DNA from: Diacronema lutheri
Lineage: Eukaryota > Haptophyta > Pavlovophyceae > Pavlovales > Pavlovaceae
DNA length: 64,000 nt
Reading direction: 5' to 3'
Assembly: GCA_019448385.1 (NCBI GenBank)
Contig: JAGTXO010000032.1
Coordinates: forward strand, 310,001-374,000
Shown here: positions 54,253-64,000 of the stretch, one piece after another
How positions within the stretch are numbered: the first letter of the stretch is position 1
Layout: each line of letters begins with the position of its first letter
Notes under the pieces: generated by a model
Told to the model about the DNA's origin: nothing
What the model saw: the letters and a program-made list of their open reading frames with translations, nothing else
The model's database searches: none
Program-made: the position numbers and the translations under genes

Positions 54253-54849
54253 TCAGAGCATGTATCCCGCGTCGGCGAGGTTGACCACCGAGTACATGTC
54301 CTCGCCCCACTTGTCGCGCCGCCCGTTGATCGAGCGGAACAGCGCGTCATCGTGCGCGTCCTGCGAGGCAGCGGGGCTGAGACCGGACGCGCGTAGGGCC
54401 GCGCGGCCGCCCGCTGCCGCCTCCGCGCCGTCGAGCCGCCCGTCGCTGTCGACGTCGGCGAACATGGAGCGGTTGCCGTACCACGACCCGATCTCCGTCG
54501 ACGTCTGCGGCTCGGGCTCGGAGCCCCAGCGCCGGCGGGCGCCGTCGCCGCCGCGGGTGTGGAAGCGCGGGCGCGGGACGCCCGAGATGGGCAGCGGGCG
54601 CGGCTTGACGCTCGGCTTACCCCAGTCGATCGCGGTGACGGGCGCGACGGGCGCGGCGGTGCCGGCCGCGTTGTACGCGTGGCTGAACGGGTCGGTGCCG
54701 TCGGCGGAGTGCTTCTGCAGGCGCGCGGAGGCCTTAAACTGCGCGTCCTGCTCCTTTGCGATCTGCTCCGCAAAAGTGTTGTACTTGCGGAAGTCGAAGT
54801 CGTGGTTCGTCGCTCCCCACCGGCCCCTCAGCGCGGCCTTGTCTGACAT
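54253..54849 (-). CDS. Small protein with one EF-hand-like loop, 198 aa
   Basis: Family not recognised. MSDKAALRGRWGATNHDFDF opens the protein; a helix (NTFAEQIAKEQDAQFKASAR) and DPFSHAYNAAG follow. A canonical calcium-binding loop, DVDSDGRLDGAE, lies near residue 135, with Asp at positions 1, 3, 5, Gly at 6 and Glu at 12. The end reads WGEDMYSVVNLADAGYML. Size and tone recall small axonemal or microtubule-inner proteins, but that is a guess. The ATG is only 22 bp from the start of the divergent USP gene. Confidence 0.75.
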   Translation of the reverse strand: MSDKAALRGRWGATNHDFDFRKYNTFAEQIAKEQDAQFKASARLQKHSADGTDPFSHAYNAAGTAAPVAPVTAIDWGKPSVKPRPLPISGVPRPRFHTRGGDGARRRWGSEPEPQTSTEIGSWYGNRSMFADVDSDGRLDGAEAAAGGRAALRASGLSPAASQDAHDDALFRSINGRRDKWGEDMYSVVNLADAGYML

Positions 54850-54871
54850 TCTGTTGGGTACTCTAACACAA
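54850..54871. promoter_or_regulatory. 22-bp divergent intergenic space
   Basis: Only 22 bp, containing the A/T-rich string GGTACTCTAACACAA, separate two start codons pointing away from each other. The 5' untranslated regions must be extremely short or must overlap the partner gene. Confidence 0.45.
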
Positions 54872-57800
54872 ATGAAACGACCAAGTCCGGAGGAGTGTTT
54901 CGAGGAGCCGTCGGACTCGTCCTCCGCGCACCCACGGGCGCGCATCCCCAGCCGCTCGCGCAGCCGGGGACGGGCGAGGATGGACGCGGCCGAGGGCTGC
55001 CCGCGCTCGCCAATGAGCTGCGTGGAAGAGAGCGCGCACGAGCCCGCGTTTGCCAGCGACTTTGTCCTCGTCCCGCGCGACGGGGTTGACGCGGACGGCG
55101 CGTCGTCCGGCGCGCCGCTCGCCGACGGCGCCGGCTCGGACGCCGGCTTCCGCTTCGATTCGGACGCGGACATGGACGTGAGCGGCACGGTCGCGTGTAG
55201 GATGGACCCCGCGCCGCCCAGCTCGCCCGTCGGCACGCTCGCCGATGCCGACGCCGCTGGCGCGCTCCCCGCGCAGCGCGGCGCGCGCGATTTCACGGCG
55301 GCGACGGTCGCCGCCGCCGTGTTTGGCGGCGAGCTGTCGGCGCGCGGAGGCCTGGTCGGCAGCTCGGCTGGCGGCGGCAGCGGCTTTGCGGGCGGCTCGG
55401 CGGGCTCGCTCCTCGGCAGCCGCTACCTCAGCACGCCCGCGCCCACGCGCGCGCGTGGCGTGGTTGGCCTCACCAACTTGGGCAACACGTGCTACATGAA
55501 CTCATCGTTGCAGGCACGCGCGCGCGTTTCGGCCAAGCGGTGGTGGGTGGAGCCCGGACCCTGGGCGGAGCCCGGACCTTGGGCGTCGTTGGGGGCGGCG
55601 CGGCGCCCGCGTGGCTGCCTCCGTCCGCCCGCGGGGCGCTGTGTCCGCGCTCGCCGTCGCCCCGCGCCTCGCTCAGCTGCGCGCGCGCTCGCGCCGCTGC
55701 GCGCGCCCGTGCTTGGCGCAGTGCCTTTCAAATACCGCGCCACTTGTCCGTTACTTCACCGGCGGCCGTTGGCGTGCCGAGCTGAATCGTTCAAACCCGA
55801 TTGGGACGGGCGGCAGGATGGCTGAGGAGTTTGCCGCGCTCGTGGCGCAGCTGTGGGACGAGAGGGCGCCTGCAGCGGTCGCGCCGCGCGACTTTAAGCG
55901 GACGCTCGCCCAGTGCGCGGCGCAGTTTGCGGGTGCGCGCGGTGAAGGGCGGGGCGGCTGCGCGCGCCCCTTTTCGGCTGGGCGGGCCGGGCGGCGGGCC
56001 GGGTGACGGGCTGGCTGAGCGTCACGCGAGCGTCACACGAGCGTCACACGAGCGTCACGCGAGCGTCACGCGAGCGTCACGCGAGCGTCACGCGAGCGTC
56101 ACGCGAGCGTCACGCGAGCGTCACGCGAGCGTCACGCGAGCGTCACGCGAGCGTCACGCGAGCGTCACGCGAGCGTCACGCGAGCGTCACGCGAGCGTCA
56201 TCGACATTGAATATGAGCGTTGCGCTCGTTGCGGTGCCCTGTTCGCGCGGTGTGCGCAGGGTACGGGCAGCAGGATGCGCAGGAGCTCATGTCCTACTTG
56301 ATCGACGCGCTCGACGAGGACCTTAACCGCGTGGGCAAGAAGCCGTGAGTGCTGTCCTTCGTATCTCGCCCCCTTCCCACCCCCACCCCCGCCCCCCTTC
56401 CGTCTCTTACTGGCCCCTGTGCCCCTCTTCGCCTGCGCTCCCACTCATGGTGCCTTTCCCTTCCCTTTCCCCTGTCCCCCCTTTTCCCCTTTCCCCCTTT
56501 CCCGTTTCCCCTCGTCTCGCCTGCCCCCCTTTCCCCGCAGCTACGTCGAACGACGCGACTCGGCCGGCCGCCCCGACGCCATCGTTGCAGACGAGACGCT
56601 GGCGGGGCACCGCTCGCGCAACCAGTCAGTGGTGCAGGACCTCATGTGCGGACAGTGAGCGCCGCGACAAGCGCAGCCGCGAGTGGGCGCGCAGCGTGTC
56701 GCGCAAGCGCCCGCCGTGCGTGCGCGCAGCGTTGCGGCGTGGAGGCGCGCGCGCTCCGTTTTTGCCCTCCGTTTTCGCCTTGCCGTCTGCGTCGGCGCTT
56801 TGCGCGGCGGACGGGCTGCTGTGGCCAGCGCGCGCCGCTGCTGTGGCCAGCGCGCGCCGCTGCTGTGGCCAGCGCGCGCCGCTGCTGTGGCCAGCGCGCG
56901 CCGCTGCTGTGGCCAGCGCGCGCCGCTGCTGTGGCCAGCGCGCGCCGCTGCTGTGGGCAGCGCGCGCCGCTGCTGTGGCCAGCGCGCGCCGCTGCTGTGG
57001 GCAGCGCGCGCCGCTGCTGTGGCCAGCGCGCGCCGCTGCTGTGGCCAGCGCGCGCCGCTGCTGTGGCCAGCGCGCGCCGCTGCTGTGGCCAGCGCGCGCC
57101 GCTGCTGTGGGCAGCGCGCGCCGCTGCTGTGGCCAGCGCGCGCCGCTGCTGTGGGCAGCGCGCGCCGCTGCTGTGGCCAGCGCGCGCCGCTGCTGTGGGC
57201 AGCGCGCGCCGCTGCTTGCGCGCGCCCGCGCTCGCCATGCCGCCGCCGCCCCGCGCAGCCTTGTGCAGCGTGCCAACCCGCCGCGCCTGCCCCTCCCCTT
57301 CCTTTTCGCCCTCCCTCTTTCCCCTCTTTCCCCCTCTTTCCCCCCGCTTTCCCCCCTCTTCCTCCCCTCTTTCCCGCCTTTTTCCTCCTTCCGCCCCCCC
57401 CCCCCTTCTTTCCCCCTCTTTCCTCCCTCCAGGTATCGTTCGTCAGTGACGTGTTTGGCGTGCTCGCATTGCAACACGACCTTTGACGTCTTCCTTCTGC
57501 TCAACCTCGAGCTCAGACCGCCCGCAAAGCCACGCACACTCACACTCACACTCACACTCGTGCGCGCGCCGCCCGCGCGCGCGCTCAACGCGGCGGACGC
57601 GCGGGCCGCCGCCGAGGCCGCGCTCAGCGCGGCGGTGGCGGCGCGTGGCGCGGCGGCGGACGGCGGCGCGCTCGACGGCGCGGCACGCACCGGCGGCGCG
57701 CACGCGCCGCCACCGCCGCCGCCACCGCCGCCGCTCACATCGATTCACACGTTGACAATGCGGCAGGGCGGCACAGCGCGGGAACTGCTTGAGGCTCTCG

Positions 57801-60674
57801 CGCAGGCCGCCGGCCTGGACGCGTGCCGCACCGTCAGCGTCGAGCCCGCCGCGCCGCAGCCGTGGGAGCGGCCGGCCGCGCGCCTCGTGCTCACCGAGCT
57901 CTTCCACTCGCGGGTCTACAGGGCCTTCAACGCGACAGACGGCATGCAGCAGGTGCAGCCCGACGACGTGCTCTGTGCGTTTGAGGTGGCCGACGGTACG
58001 CTTTTTGAAACGCACCCCGCGATTGGCGCAGGGTACGCAAGCGCGCGCGCCGCGCCGCGCGAGCGCCGCGCGCGCGCATCCGCGCCGCCGACGCCGCGCC
58101 GCGCCGCGGCCCTGCCCCCCCCCCCCCTCCCCTCTCCCTTCTTTTCCTCGCCGCGACAGCTGCTCGTTCTCGCCGCCCGGAGCGCCCGGACGCCTCGGCG
58201 CGCCGCGCGCGGGCGGGAGCGGCGGCGTCGCCGTCGTCGTGACGCACGCGGCGCGCGCGGCCGACGCGGCGGGTGGCGGCGGCGGTTACACCGGCGGTTA
58301 CAATGGCGGTTACAACGGCGGTTACAATGGCGGGTATGGCGGCGAGACGCAGATTGGCGCGCCGCTGCTTCTGACGATGGGAAATGGCGCGACGCGCGCG
58401 CAGCTCGAGCGTGCGCTCCGCGCCCATGCGCTCTGCCAACTCGTCGCGCAGGCGGACGCGGCGGCGGACGCGCCGGCGGGTGGCGAACGATCCGCGCGGC
58501 GCAGGCGGTGTGCGGACGGCGGGCCGGGCGGCGCTGCGGACGGGGCGGGCGGGGCGTTGGGAGCGGCGGGTAAGGCGGCGGCAGGTGGTGGCGTGTCCCC
58601 GTGCACGGCACTCGTCCTCGCAACGCCAACGCACGTTGCGGCCGGCGCAGACGCCGCCGTCGCCGCGCCCGCCGCGGCCGCGCCCACCGCCGCGCCGCCC
58701 CGCCCCTCCGACGCGCCCAGCGCCGACGGGGTCGCGGCGGCGGCCGCGCCGGCGGGCAGCGAGCCGTCGGAGGCGGATGAGATCGCGGCGCTGTGGGAGA
58801 CGGTCGAGGTGATGGTCAGCGCGAGCGAGGGTGCGATCAGCAAGCGGACGCCGCTCTCCGAGCTTGCCGACGATACGCCCGTTGGCCTCGGGCACAACGC
58901 GTGCGCGCCGCGCCGCGCGCCGCGTGCGGCCCGCGCGCCGCGCCATCGCCCTGCGCTGAGCTGCTGCGCCACTGCCCGTTGTGTGGCGCGGCGCCCTGCG
59001 CTGAGCTGCTGCGCCACTGCCCGTTGTGTGGCGCGGCGCCCTGCGCTGAGCTGCTGCGCCACTGCCCGTTGTGTGGCGCGGCGCCCTGCGCTGAGCTGCT
59101 GCGCCACTGCCCGTTGTGTGGCGCGGCGCCCTGCGCTGAGCTGCTGCGCCACTGCCCGTTGTGTGGCGCGGCGCCCTGCGCTGAGCTGCCGCGCCACTGC
59201 CCGACGCCATTGCCCTGCGCTGAGCTGCCGCGCCCGCGCGTTCCCGCGGCGACATGCCGTCTCGCCCCCTGCCCACGCCGCGCAGCTATGTGACGCTCGT
59301 CTGGCCGCAGCACGCGTTGAGAGAGGCACGCTACGCGCCCCTCGTGCCGTCGGAGGTGTGCCCGCCCGCCTACGCCACGGAGGCAGCCGCGGCGCGCGAC
59401 GGTGCGGGCGGGACGGGTGGCGCGCAGCTCGAGTTGCTGCAGTGCATCGAGATGCAGCGCAGGGCCGAGACGCTCACGGGCGACGACCGTTGGTTCTGCT
59501 CGGGCTGCAAGGCGCACGTCGATGTGACGAAACGGTAGGTGGGCATTTGGAAGGGGACGGGAGGGGAGGATAACGGAGGGGAGGGGAACGGAGGGGAACG
59601 GGACGGGACGGGAACGGGAGGGGACGAAGGGGGGCAGGAGCGCGTTGCAGCCGCTGTGCCGTGCGCGTGTGCCTTTTACCTTGTGCCATCCCTCTCTATG
59701 ACCCTTCTTCCCTTCTCCCCTTCTTTGCCGTCCGCCCTCTGGTCGCACGCCCTCTAAACCAACCCCCAAACCTCCCCACCCCCCCCCCCCCTTCTTTGTA
59801 GCATGGAGCTGTGGCGGCTGCCTGAGGTGCTCGTCGTGCAGCTCAAACGCTTCGGCGTCGGCAGACAGCGCGAGAAGAACAGCGCACTCGTGCGCTTCCC
59901 GATCAGTGGCCTCGACCTGAGCGGGCACGTGCTCGACACGAGGCGCGCGGCGGATGAGCCGGCGGGTGCGGCGCGCGCACGCCCCGCCCGCCAGCGCCGC
60001 GCGCGCGCGCGCGAGCGCGCACGTCGTGCGCGCGCTACGGGTGGGCGGGCGCGCGCCCTGCGCAGAACTCAGCGCGCCTCTCACTGCGTGCCCTCCTCCT
60101 CTCTTTGATCCGTTACCCATCCACTTCTCTTTCTCATCTATGAGATCAGTCTTTGATCTCTACGCGGTGACCAATCATTTTGGCTCCCTGCACGGAGGGC
60201 ACTACACGGCCTACGCCAAGAACGGCTTGGACGGCCATTGGTTCGCGCCGCAGCGCCCGCACCTGCGCCCAACCGTCGCGTGCGCCGCGTTGCGGCCACG
60301 TACGCCTGACGCTCCCCCGTCCCTTCCTCCTCTGCCGCCCCAATTGAAAAGGTACTGCTTTGACGACGGTTCGACCCGGCGGATTGACGAATCGGAGATC
60401 GTCTCGCCCGCCGCCTACGTGCTCTTCTACCAGCGCAGGCGCACGGCGCGCAGCGAGGGCTCGGACGGGCTTGGCGGCGTGGTGGGCGGCGACGGAGCGC
60501 TCGGGGCGGGCGGCCAGGGCTGGGCGCGCAGCTGGTTGGCCGTCGGCGCACCGGCGACAGCCGAGACGTTGTCGGGCGCGTCGGACGTGCGCTCCGGTGC
60601 GTGTGCCGCCGCCACCGCGGGCGTGCCGATGGGCGCGCCGACCCCGCGCGGCGCGCGCGCGAGCGGAAGCGATC

Positions 60675-60718
<44 letters not shown>

Positions 60719-60781
60719 AGCATGGGCGAGGTGGACCCTGCCGCGCCCTTTCGCGCCGCGGGGAGCGACGATGACGACTGA
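54872..60781 (+). CDS. Ubiquitin-specific protease (USP family), 10 exons, 1108 aa
   Basis: Cysteine protease removing ubiquitin. Exons: 54872-55513, 55722-55932, 56260-56344, 56541-56654, 57433-58032, 58160-58900, 59286-59534, 59802-59965, 60150-60240, 60352-60781 (1109 codons). The Cys box [16 protein letters not shown] places the nucleophile near residue 207; [15 protein letters not shown] follows; zinc-finger pairs are LACSHC and [14 protein letters not shown] leads to the His box [14 protein letters not shown] near residue 953 and [15 protein letters not shown] large insertion inside the catalytic domain (exons 5-6) with a [11 protein letters not shown] repeat recalls USP4/11/15. The N-terminus is Ser/Arg-rich and the C-terminus ends in poly-Asp. 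Intron 1 is GC-AG (CAG/GCACGC). Confidence 0.93.
56026..56200. repeat. 11-bp minisatellite, ~15 copies, in USP intron 2
   Basis: Array of GCGAGCGTCAC units, two of them ACGAGCGTCAC, filling much of intron 55933-56259. Confidence 0.95.
56818..57216. repeat. 21-bp minisatellite, ~19 copies, in USP intron 4
   Basis: Near-identical units of CTGCTGTGGCCAGCGCGCGCC; five or so carry GGGCAG instead of GGCCAG. The 21-bp period gives open frames on both strands without any protein meaning. A CT-rich tract follows and leads to exon 5. Confidence 0.95.
58951..59190. repeat. 45-bp tandem repeat, ~5 copies, in USP intron 6
   Basis: Units containing TGAGCTGCTGCGCCACTGCC and GTTGTGTGGCGCGG repeat every 45 bp in intron 58901-59285. 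They open a false 15-residue repeat frame ([15 protein letters not shown]). Confidence 0.9.
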
Positions 60782-60940
60782 GGAACCGTCTGGCGCTCGT
60801 CTCAGAGTTCGTCACAGCCCCCGGAGCCGTGACAGACATTAACTGTAGTCACGAAGCCACTTTTTGGGTGCAGCGCCCATCTGCGACTCTTGGCGCTGCT
60901 GAGATCGCCGCGCAGCGCCCACCTGCGCTCACTGCTGCGC

Positions 60941-62434
60941 TCAGCTCACCGCGCAGCACGCGCTCGGTGCGCCACCCGCGCGCTTCGTCACGCGCGCCTT
61001 TTCTCCCGCCTTTGGCGAAGGCGCGCCGCTCGCGCCGAGCGGCGGCGCGCGCGCGCCGTCCGCGCACGCCGCCGTGTCGCCGGCGTGCGGCAGCGCGTGG
61101 TGCTCGAGCTCGGCAAGTGTCGCGCTCGGCGAGGTGCGGCCGGCGAGCTGCCCAAACGCCGCATCGCCCGCGCCCGGCGCGAGCGGCATCCGCAGATCAC
61201 GCGTTGCCTCGTCGAGCAGCGCAAGAAGCGCGCGCAGTTGGAGCGCGGCGCCACCGGCGGTCGGGCGCGCGGCCGGGTCGGCGTGCCAGCAGTCGCGCAC
61301 GAGCTGCGCGAGCTGCGCCGGCCACGAGTGCGGCACCTTTGGGCGCAAGCCGCGCGAGGCGACCATCTCGCCAAGCTCCTCCGCACCGCACGGCAGCTCC
61401 TCGTATGCGCGGCGCTGCGCGACGAGCTCCCAGCCGAGCACGCCGAGCGCGAAGACGTCCACCGACTCGGTGTACGCGCCCTCCAACCGGAAGAGTTCGG
61501 GCGCCATGTACGCGACCGTTCCCGTGCGCGCCGTCAGATGCCGCGCGCGCGCGCGGACGGGCGTGGGCGTGGGCGTTGGCGCGCGCGCCACCGGCATGGG
61601 CGGCGAGACGAGCGCGTGCGTGAGCGGTGCGAGCGTGCGCGAGCGCGTGCCCCTCGCCGCGTCCGCCGTCGCCGTCGGGGCCTCCCGGCGGATCGGCGTG
61701 AAGAGGCCAAAGTCGCACAGCTTGGGCTCGCCGTCGGCGCCGAGCAGCACGTTGGACGGCTTCAGGTCGCGGTGCGCGATCGCGATGCCGTTGAGGCCTT
61801 CGTGCAGGTACGCCAGCCCGCGCGCGATCGCCGCGAGCCAGCGCACCGCCTCGCGCGCACCATAGTCACGCCGTGCGATCCGGCCGGCGAGGCAACCACC
61901 GGGCGCGAGCTCGAGCAGCAGCGCGGACGGGCCGACGGTGCCGTAGCAGCGCAGCACGTTGGGGTGGCGCAGCGCCTTGAGCAGCGCGCCCTCGGCGAGC
62001 AGGCTGATACCGTCAAAGGCGGGCACGTCAGCCGCCGCCTCCGGTGCGCGCGCGCAGCCGGTGGTCATCGCACCCGTCGCCGGCGTCGGCGCGTCCGCGT
62101 CGGCATCGGCGTCGGGCGGTGGCCGCTCGAGGCGCTTGAGCGCGTATGGCCCAGCGGGGACGCTCGGCGTCGCCGCGCGCTCGGGCAGCGCGCACTGCTC
62201 CACGCGCGAGAACCCGCCGAACCCAAGCGGCCGCACGACGCGCAGTGCCGACGGCGAGAGCGGCGCGCCGTCGTCCGGCGCCGCGAGATCGACGAGACGG
62301 GCGAAGCTCGCACTCGCGGCGAGCTCGGACGAGGCCATCGTCGTCGTCGCGCCGTAGCGGATGCGGCGCAGGCCATCGTCCGCCATCACGCCGAGCAGCG
62401 CGTCGAGGGCGGGCGGGGATGCGCCGGGCCTCAT
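60941..62434 (-). CDS. TKL-like protein kinase with C-terminal CaaX box, 497 aa
   Basis: Protein kinase with all core motifs: Gly loop GFGGFSRV (71-78), ATP-anchoring Lys100 in YALKRL, HRDLKPSN (221-228), DFG (241-243), and GTVAYMAPELFRLEGAYTES. The short activation segment and ELVAQRRAYEE/RPTAGG blocks fit the tyrosine-kinase-like (TKL/Raf-MLK) group. A roughly 60-residue insertion with TPTP repeats lies between DFG and APE. The protein ends SACCAVS: a CaaX-type CAVS preceded by a second Cys, so it may be farnesylated and palmitoylated and held on a membrane. Single exon; the start ATG at 62434 is just downstream of a TTTTCGCGCGCGAAAA palindrome. Confidence 0.85.
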   Translation of the reverse strand: MRPGASPPALDALLGVMADDGLRRIRYGATTTMASSELAASASFARLVDLAAPDDGAPLSPSALRVVRPLGFGGFSRVEQCALPERAATPSVPAGPYALKRLERPPPDADADADAPTPATGAMTTGCARAPEAAADVPAFDGISLLAEGALLKALRHPNVLRCYGTVGPSALLLELAPGGCLAGRIARRDYGAREAVRWLAAIARGLAYLHEGLNGIAIAHRDLKPSNVLLGADGEPKLCDFGLFTPIRREAPTATADAARGTRSRTLAPLTHALVSPPMPVARAPTPTPTPVRARARHLTARTGTVAYMAPELFRLEGAYTESVDVFALGVLGWELVAQRRAYEELPCGAEELGEMVASRGLRPKVPHSWPAQLAQLVRDCWHADPAARPTAGGAALQLRALLALLDEATRDLRMPLAPGAGDAAFGQLAGRTSPSATLAELEHHALPHAGDTAACADGARAPPLGASGAPSPKAGEKARVTKRAGGAPSACCAVS

Positions 62435-62784
62435 TGTCAGGGCGCCTACTTTTCGCGCGCGAAAAAGGAGCGCACTCTCCTTCCGCACACTGGCGGTCGG
62501 CCACGCGCGTTCGGCGTTCGCCCTCACCCTCGGGCCCTCCCACGCGCACATGCGCTGCGGCTGTCTCGAGCGAGGCCGCTCAGACGGTGCTACACTCACG
62601 CCGCGCGGCCACGGCCCGTCCGGGAATGTGGTCGTCCGGCGAGCCACGTGCGCAGCGCGCTCGGTCGCGACACGAGGGCCTCTCCCCGCGCGGCACCGCC
62701 GCCGAGAGATCAACAAGGGCGGGGAGAGGCGCTCGGGCGCCAGCGGGCTGGTGCGCTCGTGCACGCGCGTGGCGAGCGCGCCGA
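62435..62784. other. Spacer between ammonium transporter and kinase genes
   Basis: These 350 bp separate two minus-strand genes. Apart from the 16-bp palindrome next to the kinase start I see nothing recognisable; it should hold the transporter 3' end and the kinase promoter. Confidence 0.5.
62450..62465. promoter_or_regulatory. E2F-like palindrome before the kinase start
   Basis: TTTTCGCGCGCGAAAA is a perfect 16-bp palindrome 15 bp upstream of the kinase ATG. It contains TTTCGCGC on both strands, the shape of an E2F/DP cell-cycle site. Function is inferred from sequence only. Confidence 0.4.
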
Positions 62785-64000
62785 TTACGCGACAAGCGCC
62801 TTGGCTGGCGCAAGGTCGTACGCGTCGCCGCCGTGCTTGGACACGTCCATGCCGGCCTCCTCGACGTCGGCGGGCACGCGCAGCATGCCGAGCAAGCGGA
62901 GCGTTGCGAACGTGATGGTCGACGTGACGCCCACCCATCCAACGATGAGCGCGATGAGCGTCACCTGCACCGCCAAGAGGTCGGGCTTGGGCCCCGGGTA
63001 GATGAAGCCGTGCGAGCCAAGGAGGTTGTACGAGTACTCGGGACGGCAGAAGATGCCCACCGCGACGAGGCCCCACGCGCCGCACGTGCCGTGGACGGCG
63101 AAGGCGTCGAGGGGGTCGTCGATCTTGAGCTTGAGCATCAGCTTGGAGAAGCCCTGCATGACGAGGCCGCCGATCGCGCCGATCACGATGGCGGCCCACG
63201 GGTCGACGACGACGCAGCCGGCGGTGATCGAGACGAGTCCGGCGAGCACGCCATTCCCGACGGCGGTCACGTCCCAGATGTGCGAGGTGAAGTGCACGAG
63301 TGCGAACGACGAGAGCGCGCCCGACGCAGCGCCGAGCGTCGTCGTGACGCACACGCGCGCGAGGTCGCGCGAGTAGGCGGTGTCGAGCGCGAAGACGGAG
63401 AGGGTCGAGCCGCCGTTGAAGCCGTACCAGCCGAGCCACAGGATGAAGACGCCGAGGATCTGCAGCACGGAGGAGTGGCCCGGCATGCTCGTCGGCTTGC
63501 CGTCCGCGTCGAAGCGGCCGATGCGCGGGCCGAGCATCGCCGCGCCCGCGAGCGCGGCGATGCCGCCCGTCATGTGCACGACGCCCGAGCCGGCAAAGTC
63601 GATCACGCCGCCGAGGACGGGCGAGCCCGAGTTGAAGGCGGAGATGAGGCCAGCCGAGTCCCAGACCATGTGCACGACTATCGGGTACACGAAGCCCGTG
63701 AGCACCACCGAGTAGACGAGGTACGCCGAGAGCGCGCACCGCTCGGCGACACCGCCCGAGACGATCGTCGCCGCCGTCGCGGCAAACGTGAATTGGAAGA
63801 ACCACGAGGCCCAGTCGTAGCCCTCCGAGGCGTAGGTCGAGCGCCAATCACTCACGTGCAGCGCGTACGTGTCGGCGCTCGTGCCAATAATCGGGTCCGA
63901 GCCGCCGTACGCGACGCCGAAGCCGACGAGGAACCAGATGATCGCGCCAATGCACGCGTCGAGCATGTTCTTGATGAGGATGTTTTTGGTGTTCTTGGCG
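62785..64000 (-). CDS. AMT: Ammonium transporter (AMT/Mep/Rh family), 5' end outside the window
   Basis: Plasma-membrane or plastid-envelope ammonium channel of the AMT1 type; about 404 residues are inside the window and the N-terminus is cut off at 64000. Family blocks: WFFQFTFAATAATIVSGGVAE, the signature DFAGSGVVHMTGGIAALAGA, WLGWYGFNGGSTLS, and AFAVHGTCGAWGLVAVGIF with the second pore His. The first pore His is in the HMTGG block. The protein ends in a cytosolic tail (MDVSKHGGDAYDLAPAKALVA) with the gate-contact region after the last membrane span. The visible part has no intron. Confidence 0.95.
   Translation of the reverse strand, partial: AKNTKNILIKNMLDACIGAIIWFLVGFGVAYGGSDPIIGTSADTYALHVSDWRSTYASEGYDWASWFFQFTFAATAATIVSGGVAERCALSAYLVYSVVLTGFVYPIVVHMVWDSAGLISAFNSGSPVLGGVIDFAGSGVVHMTGGIAALAGAAMLGPRIGRFDADGKPTSMPGHSSVLQILGVFILWLGWYGFNGGSTLSVFALDTAYSRDLARVCVTTTLGAASGALSSFALVHFTSHIWDVTAVGNGVLAGLVSITAGCVVVDPWAAIVIGAIGGLVMQGFSKLMLKLKIDDPLDAFAVHGTCGAWGLVAVGIFCRPEYSYNLLGSHGFIYPGPKPDLLAVQVTLIALIVGWVGVTSTITFATLRLLGMLRVPADVEEAGMDVSKHGGDAYDLAPAKALVA

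Noticed and set aside
56026-57216. CRISPR-like look of regular repeats
   Set aside because: Repeats are head to tail without unique spacers, lie in introns of a eukaryotic gene, and no cas genes exist.
56345-58573. 742-codon frame with [16 protein letters not shown] repeats
   Set aside because: Mostly intron 4 of the USP gene (21-bp array); only its exon 5 part is real coding sequence.

Overview
The window is nuclear DNA of a very GC-rich, intron-bearing eukaryote, most likely a marine alga with a secondary red plastid (a haptophyte such as a pavlovophyte, or a pelagophyte). The evidence is eukaryote-only genes (ASCC3-type helicase, YKT6 SNARE, CDK-C kinase, USP protease, kinesin), frequent spliceosomal introns, and one protein whose N-terminus looks like a signal peptide followed by a Ser-Phe/Ala plastid-targeting motif. 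The species assignment is inference.

Layout, left to right: the 3' exon of a DHHC palmitoyltransferase (+); a TLC-domain membrane protein (-); a large unrecognised protein with a duplicated C-terminal domain (+); a 17-exon ASCC3-like double-cassette helicase (-, 7065-18342), head to head with an unknown multi-pass membrane protein (+); a ten-exon family C69 dipeptidase (+); a coiled-coil protein ending inside a 158-bp palindrome; a vWFA protein (+); a rearranged stretch with a cytochrome P450 fragment; a small hypothetical protein; a Rieske protein whose 3' end is one arm of a long inverted repeat; a putative plastid protein (-); a RING protein (+); L-lactate dehydrogenase (-); a mitochondrial-carrier-family protein (+); YKT6 (-); a 2.4-kb repeat-rich stretch; a sulfotransferase-like protein (-); a kinesin (+); a second sulfotransferase (+); an SRR1-domain protein (-); a CDK-C/CDK12-type kinase (+); a giant single-exon L-fucokinase (+); an EF-hand-loop protein (-); a USP deubiquitinase (+); a TKL-type kinase with a C-terminal CaaX box (-); and an ammonium transporter that runs off the right edge (-).

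Exon models were built by hand from family conservation, splice dinucleotides and phase; every multi-exon model sums to a whole number of codons. Across about 49 modelled introns the 5' splice site is usually GTGCGC rather than GTAAGT, and about 7 introns use GC-AG. Long introns typically carry a private minisatellite and often a long C-homopolymer near the acceptor. Several divergent gene pairs have start codons only 22-46 bp apart.

The genes are mostly ordinary housekeeping functions and do not form an operon-like system. The only loose theme is sulfated or fucosylated glycan metabolism (two sulfotransferases and a fucokinase within 38-54 kb). The items most worth a second look are the duplicated-domain SR/Cys protein at 2.5-6.9 kb, the perfect palindrome at 26.2 kb, the inverted repeat at the Rieske gene, and the GC-AG/GTGCGC splicing code.
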